From NCBI RefSeq assembly GCF_036053395.1, contig NZ_CP107942.1, positions 524,501 to 588,500 of the forward strand: a stretch of DNA of 64,000 bases. The letters are read 5' to 3'. This document shows, in pieces, positions 16,317-25,179 of the stretch (its first letter is position 1; every line of letters begins with the position of its first letter). Below the pieces are notes generated by a model. That model was not told where the DNA came from, made no database searches, and saw nothing but the letters and a program-made list of their open reading frames with translations. A program made the position numbers and the translations under genes. The stretch comes from Actinoplanes sp. NBC_00393 (GTDB lineage Bacteria > Actinomycetota > Actinomycetes > Mycobacteriales > Micromonosporaceae).

Positions 16317-16994
16317 CTAGCGGGCCGGCACCACCAGCCCGGTCTCGTAGGCGACGATGACCAGCTGGGCCCGGTCGCGCGCGTGCAGTTTGGCCAGCAG
16401 CCGCCCGATGTGGGTCTTGACGGTGGCCAGGCTGAGCCGCAGATGTTCGGCGATCTCGGTGTTCGAGAGGCCGCCGGCGATCAGGACGAGCACTTCCCGT
16501 TCCCGTTCGGTGACGTGGTCGAGGCCGGTCGCGGGCCGGCCGGGCGACGGTTCCGGCAGGGTGGCGTAGTGGGCGATCAGCCGGCGCGTGATCGCCGGAG
16601 CGAGCAGGGCGTCGCCGCCGGCCACCACCTGCACCGCGGTCACCAGGTCGGCCGGCGCCACGTCCTTGAGCAGGAAACCGCTGGCGCCGGCCCGGAGCGC
16701 GGCGAAGACGTACTCGTCGTAGTCGAACGTGGTCAGGATCAGCACCCGGGTCGCCGGGGTCTGGCCGGCGCCGCAGATCCGGCGGGTCGCCTCGATGCCG
16801 TCCAGGTCGGGCATCCGGATGTCCATCAGCACCACGTCCGGCTGTTCCTGCCGGGCCAGCCGGACCGCTTCCGCGCCGTTGCCCGCCTCGCCGACCGCTA
16901 CCAGCTCCGGGGTGGTGTCGATCAGCAGCCGGAAACTGGCCCGCAGCAGCGCCTGGTCGTCGGCGATGAGCACGCGGACCGGATCGGCGGTCAC
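16317..16994 (-). CDS. NarL/LuxR-family response regulator
   Basis: This 225-residue regulator has an N-terminal receiver with acidic pocket ADD (11-13), phospho-acceptor Asp58 in LMDIRMPDLDG and the conserved Lys in LLKDV, then a LuxR-type helix-turn-helix (LTEREREV-like segment, NTEIAEHLRLSLATVKTHIG). It would bind DNA when phosphorylated by the kinase encoded just upstream. The start is GTG, overlapping the kinase stop by four bases (GTGA, 16991-16994). The likely target is the divergent ABC/FtsX transporter across the 132-bp gap at 18119-18250. Confidence 0.93.
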   Translation of the reverse strand: MTADPVRVLIADDQALLRASFRLLIDTTPELVAVGEAGNGAEAVRLARQEQPDVVLMDIRMPDLDGIEATRRICGAGQTPATRVLILTTFDYDEYVFAALRAGASGFLLKDVAPADLVTAVQVVAGGDALLAPAITRRLIAHYATLPEPSPGRPATGLDHVTEREREVLVLIAGGLSNTEIAEHLRLSLATVKTHIGRLLAKLHARDRAQLVIVAYETGLVVPAR

Positions 16995-18118
16995 GGGACG
17001 GCCCCGTACGGCAGGGTGGCGACGACCGTAAAGCCGCCACCGGACCGCGGTCCCGCGTCGAACGTGCCACCGTACGCGGCGACCCGCTCCCGCATCCCGG
17101 CCAGCCCGGTCCCGTCGGGCGCCGGTGGTGGGCGCCGGGTGCCGTCGTCGGTGACCTCGATCCGCAGCCGGTCACCGGTGCTCTCCACGTCGACGCGGCA
17201 CTCGGCCGGGGCGGCGTGCCGCATCACGTTCGTCAAAGACTCCTGCACGATCCGGTACGCGGCGAGCGCCACCGGTTCCGGCAGGTCGTCGCCGCCGCGG
17301 ACGTCCAGGCGTACCGTGACCCCGGCCGACTCCGCGCGATCCGCGAGTTTCCCCAGTTCCTGCAGGGTCGGCGGCACCCCGAAGTCGGGTTCGGTGCGCA
17401 GCGCGCCGACCGTGCGCCGCAGCTCGGCGAGGGCGCCCTTGCTGGCCGACTCGATCACTTCGAGGGCGGCGACCGCCTCTTCCGGGCGCTGCCGGGCAAC
17501 GTGGTTGGCGACGGCTGCCTGCACCGCGATCAGGCTCAAGCTGTGCCCGACCGCGTCGTGCATCTCCCGGGCGATCCGCAGCCGTTCCTCGGCTACCGCC
17601 CGTGCGGTGCTCTGCGCCGCGGTCTGCTCGAACTGCCGGCGCCGCTCCCGCAGCGTCCATCCGACCGCCCAGCTCGCCCCGCACACCAGCACGACGAAGG
17701 CGATCCCGCCCAGCCCCGGGCCGTCGGCCGCCGCGGAGGCCATGCCGGCCAGCACCGGCGCGGTCGCCACCAGCGCGAACACCGCGCCTCGGCGTCCGGG
17801 AACCTGCAGGCCGGCGGTGTAGACCGCGACGCCGGCGGCGACCATGAGGGCGGGCGAGGCGTAGTCCGCGACGATGCCGGTGGCAAGTGCGATGCCGGCG
17901 GCCGCACCGATGGTGACGGCCACTGTGCCGGGCCACCGTCGGCGGAGGATCAGCGGCGCGCCGAGGGCGACGCCGGTGAGCACGGCCCGCCAGCCGGGGC
18001 CGGGCGACTCGACAGCCGCGAACCAGCACAGCAGGCCGGCCGACGCGGCGATCAGCAGGTCCAGCATCCACTGCGCCGCCGGGCCGAGCCGTTTCAGAAG
18101 CAGCGACGGTACGGGCAC
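16991..18118 (-). CDS. NarX-type (HisKA_3) sensor histidine kinase
   Basis: This 375-residue membrane kinase has about six hydrophobic helices between residues 15 and 155, a short cytoplasmic coiled segment, the HisKA_3 dimerisation helix with H187 in AREMHDAVGHSLSL, and a C-terminal ATPase domain with the VTDDGTRR and GLAGMRERVAAYGG boxes. The GTG at 18118 (VPVPSLLLKRLG) is chosen because upstream codons are unlike the family; no good ribosome-binding site was found. No large extracellular loop is visible, so the signal may be sensed in the membrane. It pairs with the response regulator at 16317. Confidence 0.88.
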   Translation of the reverse strand: MPVPSLLLKRLGPAAQWMLDLLIAASAGLLCWFAAVESPGPGWRAVLTGVALGAPLILRRRWPGTVAVTIGAAAGIALATGIVADYASPALMVAAGVAVYTAGLQVPGRRGAVFALVATAPVLAGMASAAADGPGLGGIAFVVLVCGASWAVGWTLRERRRQFEQTAAQSTARAVAEERLRIAREMHDAVGHSLSLIAVQAAVANHVARQRPEEAVAALEVIESASKGALAELRRTVGALRTEPDFGVPPTLQELGKLADRAESAGVTVRLDVRGGDDLPEPVALAAYRIVQESLTNVMRHAAPAECRVDVESTGDRLRIEVTDDGTRRPPPAPDGTGLAGMRERVAAYGGTFDAGPRSGGGFTVVATLPYGAVP

Positions 18119-18250
18119 AGGCCGGAGCGTAACCAGATGCGTGGATGAACGCCTCCACCCACGGGCGGTCAGACCAGGGGATGACGTACGGCCGGACGAG
18201 CCACACCACGGCTGGACGACTTCTCGCCGCCGCGCCGCCATCGTCGGGGC

Positions 18251-18976
18251 ATGACAGTCGTGCTGGACGAAGTGACCAAACGATACGACGGCGGCGCCGG
18301 CCCGGTGACCGCGCTGAACAGGGTGAGCACCCGCTTCGGCGAGGGCACGTTCACCGCGGTGATGGGCCCCTCGGGCTCCGGCAAGTCGTCGCTGCTGCAC
18401 TGCGCGGCCGGCCTCGAACCGGCCACCACGGGCGCCGTGACGATCGCCGGCACCCGCCTCGGCGACCTCGGCGAGAACGAGCTCACCCGGCTGCGCCGGG
18501 ACCGGGTCGGGTTCGTCTTCCAGGACTTCAACCTGGTGTCCTCGCTGACCGCGGCGCAGAACGTGGCACTGCCGCTACGGCTCGCCGGGCGGCGCGCCGA
18601 CGGCGACCGGGTACGCGCAGCGCTGGCCGAGGTCGACCTGGCGGACCGGGCCGGGCATCGTCCCCGTGAGCTCTCCGGCGGCCAGCAGCAGCGGGTCGCG
18701 ATCGCCCGGGCCCTGTTCACCCGGCCGGACGTGCTCTTCGCCGACGAGCCGACCGGTGCGCTCGACAACCGTACGTCGCACCAGGTCCTGACCCTGTTGC
18801 GGACCCTGGTGGACCGGCACGGGCGAACCGTCGTGATGGTCACCCACGACCCGGTGGCCGCCGCGACCGCCGACCGGGTGGTGCTGCTGGTCGACGGGCG
18901 GATCACCGATGAGCTGACCGGCGCCGACGCGGCCGGTGTCGCCGAGCGGATGACCATGCTGGAGCGGACGTGCTGA
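18251..18976 (+). CDS. ABC transporter ATPase (LolD/MacB-like)
   Basis: This 241-residue ATPase has Walker A GPSGSGKSS (39-47), Q-loop FQDFNLV, signature LSGGQQQRVAIARAL and Walker B VLFADEPTGALDN. This set is typical of the MacB/LolD/BceA group that works with FtsX-like permeases in antibiotic-peptide resistance, lipoprotein handling or envelope remodelling. The permease gene follows with a seven-base overlap. The divergent two-component system suggests that transporter expression responds to envelope or antimicrobial stress. The substrate is unknown. Confidence 0.92.
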   Translation: MTVVLDEVTKRYDGGAGPVTALNRVSTRFGEGTFTAVMGPSGSGKSSLLHCAAGLEPATTGAVTIAGTRLGDLGENELTRLRRDRVGFVFQDFNLVSSLTAAQNVALPLRLAGRRADGDRVRAALAEVDLADRAGHRPRELSGGQQQRVAIARALFTRPDVLFADEPTGALDNRTSHQVLTLLRTLVDRHGRTVVMVTHDPVAAATADRVVLLVDGRITDELTGADAAGVAERMTMLERTC

Positions 18977-21270
18977 CCCGGGACCGGATCGGGAGCTTCG
19001 TCGCGGTCGTGCTCGGCACCGTGCTGGTCACGACGTTCCTGCTGCTGCTCACGTCCGCCCGGCCCCGCGTACCGGACCGGTTCGCCGGCGCCGCCGCCGT
19101 GGTGGCGAGCCCGGCAGCGGACAACCGGCCGGACGAGTTCGCCGAGCCGGTGCCGTGGACGGCGGCGACCGTACAGTCGCTGGCGGACCGCATCCGGGCG
19201 GTGCCCGGGGTGACCGGCGTGACCGTGGACCGCGACTTCTACGCCCAGCCGGTGGTGGACGGCCGCCCGGTGGCCGGCAGCACCCGCGGGCACGCGTGGC
19301 CGGGCGCCGACCCCGGCGGGGCGGTCGTGAACCGGGACCTCGGCATCCCGGTGGGTGCCCCGATCACCGTGCTCACCGGCGCCGGGCCGGTGCAGTGGCA
19401 GGTCAGCGGGCACACCGACCGTCCCGGCGTCCACGTCGCGGAGGACATCGCGGCACGGTTGGGGCCCGGGGTACGCGCGATGGCCGTCACCGGCGATTTC
19501 GATACCGCCGCGGTGCGGGCCGTCGTCGGCGCCGAGGGTCGCGTGCTGACCGGGGACCAGCGGGGAGCCGCCGAGCCGCGCGCCGACGCCCGGCTGCGGT
19601 GGATCGGCATGCAGGTGCTCAGCGGGACCGCAGCCGTCGCCGGGTTCGCCGCGATCTTCCTGGTCGCCTCGACCGCCGCGTACGAGGTGAACCAGCGCCG
19701 CCGCGAGATCGGTCTGCTGCGTGCGGTCGGGGCGACACCGCGGCAGATCCGGTCGATGCTGCACCGGTCGGCGCTGCTCCTCGGGGCTGGGGCGGCTGCG
19801 GTGGGCGTACTGATCGGGTCGTTGATCGCCCTGGTGCTGGCGCCGGCGCTGGTCCGTGCCGGCCTGGAGCCGTACGGATATGCCGTCCTCTGGCAGCCCT
19901 GGGTGCTGGCTGTCGCGTTCCTGGCGGGCCCGCTGATCTCGCTGGCCGGCGCCGCCGTGGCGGCCCGCCGCGTCTCCCGGGTCGGCGCCCTCGAAGCGTT
20001 GCGCGTCGCCGAGGTCGAACCGCGTGCGATGAGCCGGGCCCGCTGGACCGCGGGCCTCGCCGCCCTCGCCGCTGCGGCCGGCGCCGGCATCGCGGCAGCG
20101 ACCTCCGGCAGCCTCCGGGACCTCGGCACCTATGCCCTGATGGGTGCGATGGCGCTGATCGCCGCGGCGGCCCTGCTCGCCCCGGCGGTGGTGCCGGCCC
20201 TGATCCGCTTCCTGCTCGCCCCGCTGAAGGGGATCATCGCGACGCTGGCCCGGGAGAGCGCCCGCACCGCGGTCCGCCGCACCGCGTCCACCGCCGCGCC
20301 GGTCCTGTTCACCGTGGCCTTCGCCGTCTTCGTCACCGGGACGGTGCAGACGGGGGCCGCCGCGTTCGACGCCCGGCGCAGCGACACGGTCCCGCCGGGG
20401 CAGGTCCTGGTCCCTTCAGGGACGCCCGGCCTCAGCGACGCGGCGGCGGGCCGTGCGCCTCTGGACACCACCGTGTACGTCGATGGCCGCGCGGTCGTGA
20501 CGATCGGCGCCGACCGCGTCCCTGCCGGAACTGCACTGGTCGGCGCCGGGCTTTCCGGATCAGCCGCCGCCGGCGCAGGTTACGGATCGGCTGACGCCGG
20601 TGCTGGCGATGGATCGGCTGATGCCGGCGGCGCAAGCGACGGATCGGCAATCACCGTCACCTACGCCGACGGCGCGACTGAGACGCTGCGGGTGACCGGA
20701 GCTCCGCCTGACGGTCCGTTCGCCGCGGATCTGGTGATCTCGCGGGACACCGCGCGCCGGCACGACCCGTCGGCGCTGGCGCCCGCTGTCTATCCCGCTC
20801 CGCCCGGCCCCGCCGGTCTCGGCGCGCGGATCGCCGCCCCGGCCGACCTGGCCCGGCAGGCGGAAGCCGAGGACGACCGGCTGATCGGGATCTTCACCCT
20901 GCTGCTCCTCGCTGTCTCGGCCGGGGCCGGAGCACTCGCGGTCACCAACACCCTGCTCATGACCGCCCGCCACCGCCGCCCCGACTACCGGGTGTTGCGC
21001 CTGTCCGGCGCGTCCGGGCGGCAGGTGCTGCGGGCGATCGCCCTGGAGACCACCTGCGTGGTGGCGATCGGGACCCTGCTCGGCGGGGGTGCGGGAATGC
21101 TCGCGGTGGCCGGCTCGGCACGTTCGCTCAGCGAGCAGGTGGGTCACCACGTACCCGTCCTGATCTCCTGGCCGGTGACCGCCGGGACCGTCCTGCTCTG
21201 CCTGCTGTGCGCACTGGCCGCGGCCACCCTCCCGGCGGCCCGCCTGGTGCGCCGCCCGGCGGCCGACTGA
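18970..21270 (+). CDS. FtsX-like ABC transporter permease
   Basis: This is a 766-residue membrane protein beginning at GTG inside the ATPase gene. TM1 (about 8-28) is followed by a large extracytoplasmic domain (about 30-210), then an FtsX core: a helix near 215-235 with RRREIGLLRAVGATPRQIR, and further helices to about 340. A second FtsX unit ends the protein with NTLLMTARHRRPDYRVLRLSGAS and two final helices. Ten membrane helices are estimated. A small Gly/Ser/Ala/Asp-rich insertion in the second external loop (near 20560-20650) contains duplicated GSADAG units. Export or envelope modification powered by the upstream ATPase is the expected role. Confidence 0.9.
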   Translation: MLTRDRIGSFVAVVLGTVLVTTFLLLLTSARPRVPDRFAGAAAVVASPAADNRPDEFAEPVPWTAATVQSLADRIRAVPGVTGVTVDRDFYAQPVVDGRPVAGSTRGHAWPGADPGGAVVNRDLGIPVGAPITVLTGAGPVQWQVSGHTDRPGVHVAEDIAARLGPGVRAMAVTGDFDTAAVRAVVGAEGRVLTGDQRGAAEPRADARLRWIGMQVLSGTAAVAGFAAIFLVASTAAYEVNQRRREIGLLRAVGATPRQIRSMLHRSALLLGAGAAAVGVLIGSLIALVLAPALVRAGLEPYGYAVLWQPWVLAVAFLAGPLISLAGAAVAARRVSRVGALEALRVAEVEPRAMSRARWTAGLAALAAAAGAGIAAATSGSLRDLGTYALMGAMALIAAAALLAPAVVPALIRFLLAPLKGIIATLARESARTAVRRTASTAAPVLFTVAFAVFVTGTVQTGAAAFDARRSDTVPPGQVLVPSGTPGLSDAAAGRAPLDTTVYVDGRAVVTIGADRVPAGTALVGAGLSGSAAAGAGYGSADAGAGDGSADAGGASDGSAITVTYADGATETLRVTGAPPDGPFAADLVISRDTARRHDPSALAPAVYPAPPGPAGLGARIAAPADLARQAEAEDDRLIGIFTLLLLAVSAGAGALAVTNTLLMTARHRRPDYRVLRLSGASGRQVLRAIALETTCVVAIGTLLGGGAGMLAVAGSARSLSEQVGHHVPVLISWPVTAGTVLLCLLCALAAATLPAARLVRRPAAD

Positions 21271-21409
21271 GGAAGCGCGGCGGGAGGAGCCGCGGCCGAG
21301 TAAGAAAGGGGCCGCGGCGCCGGTGAGGAGCAGCGCGACCGGGTGAGAAGCGGCGGCAGCCGGGTAAGAAGCGGCCGCGAAACCGGGCGATGAACTTGGC
21401 TCGCGTTAC

Positions 21410-21431
21410 GGAAGCGGCTTCCGGGTATAAC
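21410..21431 (+). promoter_or_regulatory. Palindrome and -10 element before the Ser/Thr kinase
   Basis: The palindrome GGAAGCGGCTTCC (21410-21422) directly adjoins GGGTATAAC (21423-21431), which contains a TATAAC -10 element at 21426-21431. The kinase ATG at 21439 lies seven bases beyond the -10 element, so a leaderless transcript is likely. A protein bound at the palindrome would cover the promoter. Confidence 0.4.
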
Positions 21432-21438
21432 GGTGGCC

Positions 21439-23154
21439 ATGTCCGATGCGCCAGCGTTGCTCGCCGGGAGGTACCGGCTTGCTGCCCTGCTGGGCCGGGG
21501 CGGCATGGGCGAGGTGTGGCTGGCCCGCGACGAGGTCCTGGAACGTGACGTCGCGGTCAAGGAGATCGACCAGCCGACGGCGGAGGACGGTGACGCCGCG
21601 GCGCGGCGCACGCTGCGGGAGGCCCGGGCGGCGGCGCGGCTCAGCCATCCCGGTGTGGTCCAGGTGTATGACGTGCTTCAGCTGGACGGCCGCACCTGGA
21701 TCGTCATGGAGTACGTGCCGTCCCGCTCGCTGCGCCAGGTCGTGCAGGACGACGGGCCGCTGGAACCGTACCGGGTGGCCCGCATCGGCCTGGACCTGCT
21801 TTCCGCGTTGCGGGCCGCGCACCGGGTGGGCGTGCAGCACCGGGACGTGAAACCGGCCAACGTCCTGCTCGCCGACGACGGGCGGGTGCTGCTCAGCGAC
21901 TTCGGCATCGCGGCCGTCGACGACGACGCGGTGATCAGCCGGTCGGACGTGCTCGTCGGGTCGCCGCAGTTCATGGCGCCGGAGCGGGCGCAGACCGGGG
22001 CCGGCGGTCCGGAGGCGGATCTGTGGTCGCTGGGCGCGACCCTGTACGCGGCGGTGGAGGGACGGGCGCCCTTCCAGCGGGGGTCGACGATGGCGACGCT
22101 GGCCGCGCTCACCACCGAGGAGCCGGAACCACCGCAGCGGGCCGGCGCGCTGCGGCCGCTGCTCGACGGCCTGCTCCGCAAGGATCCGGCCGCGCGGATG
22201 GAGGCCGAGGACGCGGACAGCCTGCTCCGGCGGATCATCGCGGACCTGGCGGACGAGGAGCCGCAGAGATCCTGGGGGCCCGCGCCCGGCACGCAGGAAG
22301 AGCCGGAAGACCAGGAGGAGCCGCAAGGACCGCAAGAGCCGGGCGACGGCTCGGACCGGAATGCGGGGACGCAGCTTCTCCCCGTACCGAAAACCGACGG
22401 CGACCGTGCGCCCCAGCCTGCGCAGCCCAAGACACCCCGGCGTGCGCTGCTTGCTGGGGCTGCCGCCCTGACCGCGCTGGTCGCGGCGGGCGCCGTGTGG
22501 CTGGTGGCGGACCAGGATCCGGAGGATCCGGCCGCGCAGCGCGGGCAACCGGGTGTGACCCGATCGGCCGGCCCGGACCCCGTGGTGCAGCCCGGGACGA
22601 GCCCGACCGGGGCCGGCCCGACCGGAAGCAGTTCGACCGGTGCGGCGCCGAGCGCGACCCGGCCCACCGAGAACGCGCCGGCGTCACCGGACGGGGGAGC
22701 GGCGGGCGCGAGGCCGGACCTCCCGGCCGGGTGGCGCGACTATCGCGATGCGACAGGTTTTGAGGTGTACGTCCCCTCGGGCTGGAAACGCTCGAAAGAG
22801 GGGACGATGGTGTACTTCCGCGGCGACGGCAAGGTGCTCGGCATCGACCAGACCGACCGGCCGAAGTCGGATCCGGTGGCGGATTGGCGCAGCCAGTCGG
22901 ATTACCGCGTGGACCGGGGCGACTTCCCCGGATACCGCGAGATCAAGATCGAGTCGGTGCCCTATTTCCGCAAGGCGGCCGACTGGGAGTTCACGTTCAG
23001 CCGCAACGGTGTGCGGCAGCACGTCAACAACCGGGGCGTGGTGGTCGCCGACGACAAGGCCTACGGCTTTTACTGGCAGACCAGCGACGCAGCGTGGGCC
23101 GGGGCGAAAGACGACTTGCAGCTGGTCTTCGACAGCTTCGTCCCCGCTGATTGA
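21439..23154 (+). CDS. PknB-like Ser/Thr protein kinase with extracytoplasmic domain
   Basis: This is a 571-residue transmembrane kinase. The N-terminal kinase domain (about 11-265) has the glycine loop GRGGMGEVW, ATP-binding Lys41, catalytic HRDVKPAN (Asp136) and Mg-binding DFG (Asp154). A charged Glu/Pro-rich linker leads to one membrane helix (about 335-357), a Pro/Ser/Thr/Gly-rich stalk, and a C-terminal domain of about 140 residues outside the cell (beginning DLPAGWRDYRDATGFEVYVP). No PASTA repeats are present; the outer domain is not one I can name. GTG at 21433 and ATG at 21439 are both possible; the -10 element nearby favours ATG. It converges on the Uma2 gene with one base between stop codons. 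Confidence 0.9.
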   Translation: MSDAPALLAGRYRLAALLGRGGMGEVWLARDEVLERDVAVKEIDQPTAEDGDAAARRTLREARAAARLSHPGVVQVYDVLQLDGRTWIVMEYVPSRSLRQVVQDDGPLEPYRVARIGLDLLSALRAAHRVGVQHRDVKPANVLLADDGRVLLSDFGIAAVDDDAVISRSDVLVGSPQFMAPERAQTGAGGPEADLWSLGATLYAAVEGRAPFQRGSTMATLAALTTEEPEPPQRAGALRPLLDGLLRKDPAARMEAEDADSLLRRIIADLADEEPQRSWGPAPGTQEEPEDQEEPQGPQEPGDGSDRNAGTQLLPVPKTDGDRAPQPAQPKTPRRALLAGAAALTALVAAGAVWLVADQDPEDPAAQRGQPGVTRSAGPDPVVQPGTSPTGAGPTGSSSTGAAPSATRPTENAPASPDGGAAGARPDLPAGWRDYRDATGFEVYVPSGWKRSKEGTMVYFRGDGKVLGIDQTDRPKSDPVADWRSQSDYRVDRGDFPGYREIKIESVPYFRKAADWEFTFSRNGVRQHVNNRGVVVADDKAYGFYWQTSDAAWAGAKDDLQLVFDSFVPAD

Positions 23155-23155
23155 T

Positions 23156-23746
23156 CTAGAAGTCGCTCAGGTCGCTGGTATGGATCTTGAACGGAAACGG
23201 CTCGGCCGAGCTGAGGGTTTCGCCAGGCCGGGCGACCGCATGGACGGTGTACTTCTTGCCCTCCAGCCGGAACAAATGCAGTGAGACCGTCGTGTAGTCG
23301 GCGAAGTCGGGTTCGACGAGCAGATACCACGGGATTCTCGCGTCGGCGTAGAACAGCTTCTTACCGATCCGGTCGGTCATGACGTTGCTCGGTGAGGTGA
23401 TCTCACAGGCCAGAACGACGCCTGAAGCGTCTTCGACGACGCCCCCGTCGCGCGCCGTCTCGACCACAAGATCCGGGATCACGATCGTCTGGGGGCCCAG
23501 TCGCACGTTGACGGCTTGCCGGGCGCTCAGGCCGGCGGCCTGAGCGGGGGCGAACAAAGACATCCAGAGTCTGGCCGAGATGTCTTGATGGCGCCGGTGC
23601 GGTGCCGGACTCACCAGGATGCTCCCATCGATCAGCTCGACTCGGGTCGCCGTCTTGTCGAGCGCGAGGAATTCCTGCTCAGTCCAGGGGCCGCCGGATT
23701 TCAGAAGCTCGTCCAGGCTCATGGTTCGAGTCTCGCATGCGCTCAT
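23156..23746 (-). CDS. Uma2-family protein (DUF820, PD-(D/E)XK-like fold)
   Basis: This 196-residue protein has the Uma2 pattern: WTEQEFLAL, VELIDGSILVSPAP, IPDLVVE, the acidic catalytic-like residue in VVLACEITSPSN, and KKLFYADARIPWYLLVEPD. Uma2 proteins share the PD-(D/E)XK nuclease fold and are abundant in actinobacteria and cyanobacteria, but their physiological role is unknown. ATG codons at 23746 and 23722 are both plausible and neither has a clear ribosome-binding site. The gene stands alone between the kinase and the MocR regulator. Confidence 0.85.
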   Translation of the reverse strand: MSACETRTMSLDELLKSGGPWTEQEFLALDKTATRVELIDGSILVSPAPHRRHQDISARLWMSLFAPAQAAGLSARQAVNVRLGPQTIVIPDLVVETARDGGVVEDASGVVLACEITSPSNVMTDRIGKKLFYADARIPWYLLVEPDFADYTTVSLHLFRLEGKKYTVHAVARPGETLSSAEPFPFKIHTSDLSDF

Positions 23747-23778
23747 GCGGACACTGTCACATGCCTAGTAGGCGTTGG

Positions 23779-25119
23779 TCAACGAAAGATTCCGGGCGTT
23801 GCTGCTTCGGCGGCCCGTGCGAGCTGCGTTGCTACCTCTGCGTGGTCGGTGGCCACGAGCCCAACGGTCACCCGTAAGTGGGACTCTCCGGCCGGACCCA
23901 CCGCGAACGCTGTGCCCGCCGCCGCCCCGATGCCGGCGCTGGCCAGGCTCAGCAGCGCGGCCTGCTCGTCCGCCACCGGCAGCCAGATGTTCAGGCCCTC
24001 GCCCGGCGGCAGCGCGATGCCCGCGGCCGCCAGACCGGAAGTGATCAGGTGACGACGTCGGGCGTACTCGTCGCGTGCGGCCCGCACCGCCGTCACCGAC
24101 GCCGGGTCGGTCAACAAGCTGAGCAGCAGATGTTGCAGCAGCCGGCTGGTCCAGCCCTGGCCGAGCAGCCGCCGCTCGAGGATCGGGTCGAGGACCGTGG
24201 CCGGCCCGCTGACCGCGGCCAGCCGCAGGTCCGGGCCGTGCGACTTGGAGAAACTGCGCACGTGTACGACCTGTCGGGGCAGATGCGTCCCGAGAGAACA
24301 GAGCGGCCCGGAGGCCAGATCGCCGGCCGAATCGTCCTCCACCACGTACACCGACGGGTGTTGCGCAAGCACCGCGGCGAGTGCGCCCGCCCGCGACGGT
24401 GACCACGACGCACCGGTGGGGTTCAGCGCGCGCGGCTGGAGGAAGACCGCGGCGGGCCGTCGCGCCATCGCGGCTTCGAGCTGGCCCGGCAGCATGCCCA
24501 GCTCGTCGGTGCCGACCCCGATCACCGGTACGCCGAGCACCTCGAGCAGATCGAGCAGGGGCGGGAAACAGGGGTTCTCCACCACGGCCAGGTCCCCGAG
24601 GCGCAGCAGCGCCGACGCCACCTGGTCGACCGCGTCCATCGCCCCGTCGAAGATCGCCAGCCGCTCCGCCGGGTACGGCCACCGCTCCCGCAGCAGCGCC
24701 CCCAGCTCGGGCAGCACCGGCTCGTCGAGGTAGCTGGTCGGCGCGGGGGAGAGCCCGTACAGCGCCGGGATGGGCGGCAGCAGCCGCGGGTCGGGAACCC
24801 CGGTGGACAGGTCGAGCCCGAAGCCGGAGGTCTGCCGTAGCGCTGCCCGGTAGCGGCCCGGTCCGCCCGCGCCGGGAGTGGCGACGACCGTTCCGCGCCG
24901 CCCGTCCGTCCGGATGGTGCCGGCCCGCCGCAGCAGCTGCCACGCTGCGTTGACCGTGCTGGGCGACAGGTGCAGTTCGGTCGCGACCGACCGGACCGGC
25001 GGCAGTTTGGTCCCGCCCGGCAATGCGCCGTCGCCGACGGCCCGGCTGACCGCCTCGGCCAGACCGCGGGCGCTGGAATCCGCGAGTCGTTCTTTCACGC
25101 AGGTAAAAAGCCCGGGCAT
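23779..25119 (-). CDS. MocR-type regulator (GntR HTH fused to aminotransferase domain)
   Basis: This 446-residue protein has an N-terminal GntR winged helix (about 10-75: LPPVRSVATELHLSPSTVNAA) and a large fold-type I aminotransferase domain with the PLP lysine in VRSFSKSHGPDLRL. MocR/GabR proteins sense amino compounds through PLP and control neighbouring catabolic genes; Bacillus GabR activates gabTD in response to GABA. It is divergent from the MmsA/aminotransferase operon at 25180, so polyamine, GABA or beta-alanine sensing is the natural guess. No ribosome-binding site precedes the ATG, so the message may be leaderless or start slightly downstream at a GTG. Confidence 0.88.
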   Translation of the reverse strand: MPGLFTCVKERLADSSARGLAEAVSRAVGDGALPGGTKLPPVRSVATELHLSPSTVNAAWQLLRRAGTIRTDGRRGTVVATPGAGGPGRYRAALRQTSGFGLDLSTGVPDPRLLPPIPALYGLSPAPTSYLDEPVLPELGALLRERWPYPAERLAIFDGAMDAVDQVASALLRLGDLAVVENPCFPPLLDLLEVLGVPVIGVGTDELGMLPGQLEAAMARRPAAVFLQPRALNPTGASWSPSRAGALAAVLAQHPSVYVVEDDSAGDLASGPLCSLGTHLPRQVVHVRSFSKSHGPDLRLAAVSGPATVLDPILERRLLGQGWTSRLLQHLLLSLLTDPASVTAVRAARDEYARRRHLITSGLAAAGIALPPGEGLNIWLPVADEQAALLSLASAGIGAAAGTAFAVGPAGESHLRVTVGLVATDHAEVATQLARAAEAATPGIFR

Positions 25120-25170
25120 TTTTGTGACAGTACAACGAGGGCATTGTTTGGTCTAGGGTCGTCACATAAT
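25114..25170 (+). promoter_or_regulatory. Divergent control region: direct repeat and -10 element
   Basis: GGGCATT occurs at 25114-25120 and 25139-25145, 25 bases apart, the first copy overlapping the MocR start codon. MocR/GabR proteins typically bind direct repeats. A CATAAT -10 element (25165-25170) lies ten bases before the mmsA ATG, which has no ribosome-binding site, so that transcript is probably nearly leaderless. Confidence 0.35.
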
Positions 25171-25179
25171 GTCCAGCCC

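Noticed and set aside
23156..23746. Uma2 gene as part of a restriction or toxin system
   Set aside because: No methylase, antitoxin or nuclease partner is adjacent; its fold alone does not support a defence role.
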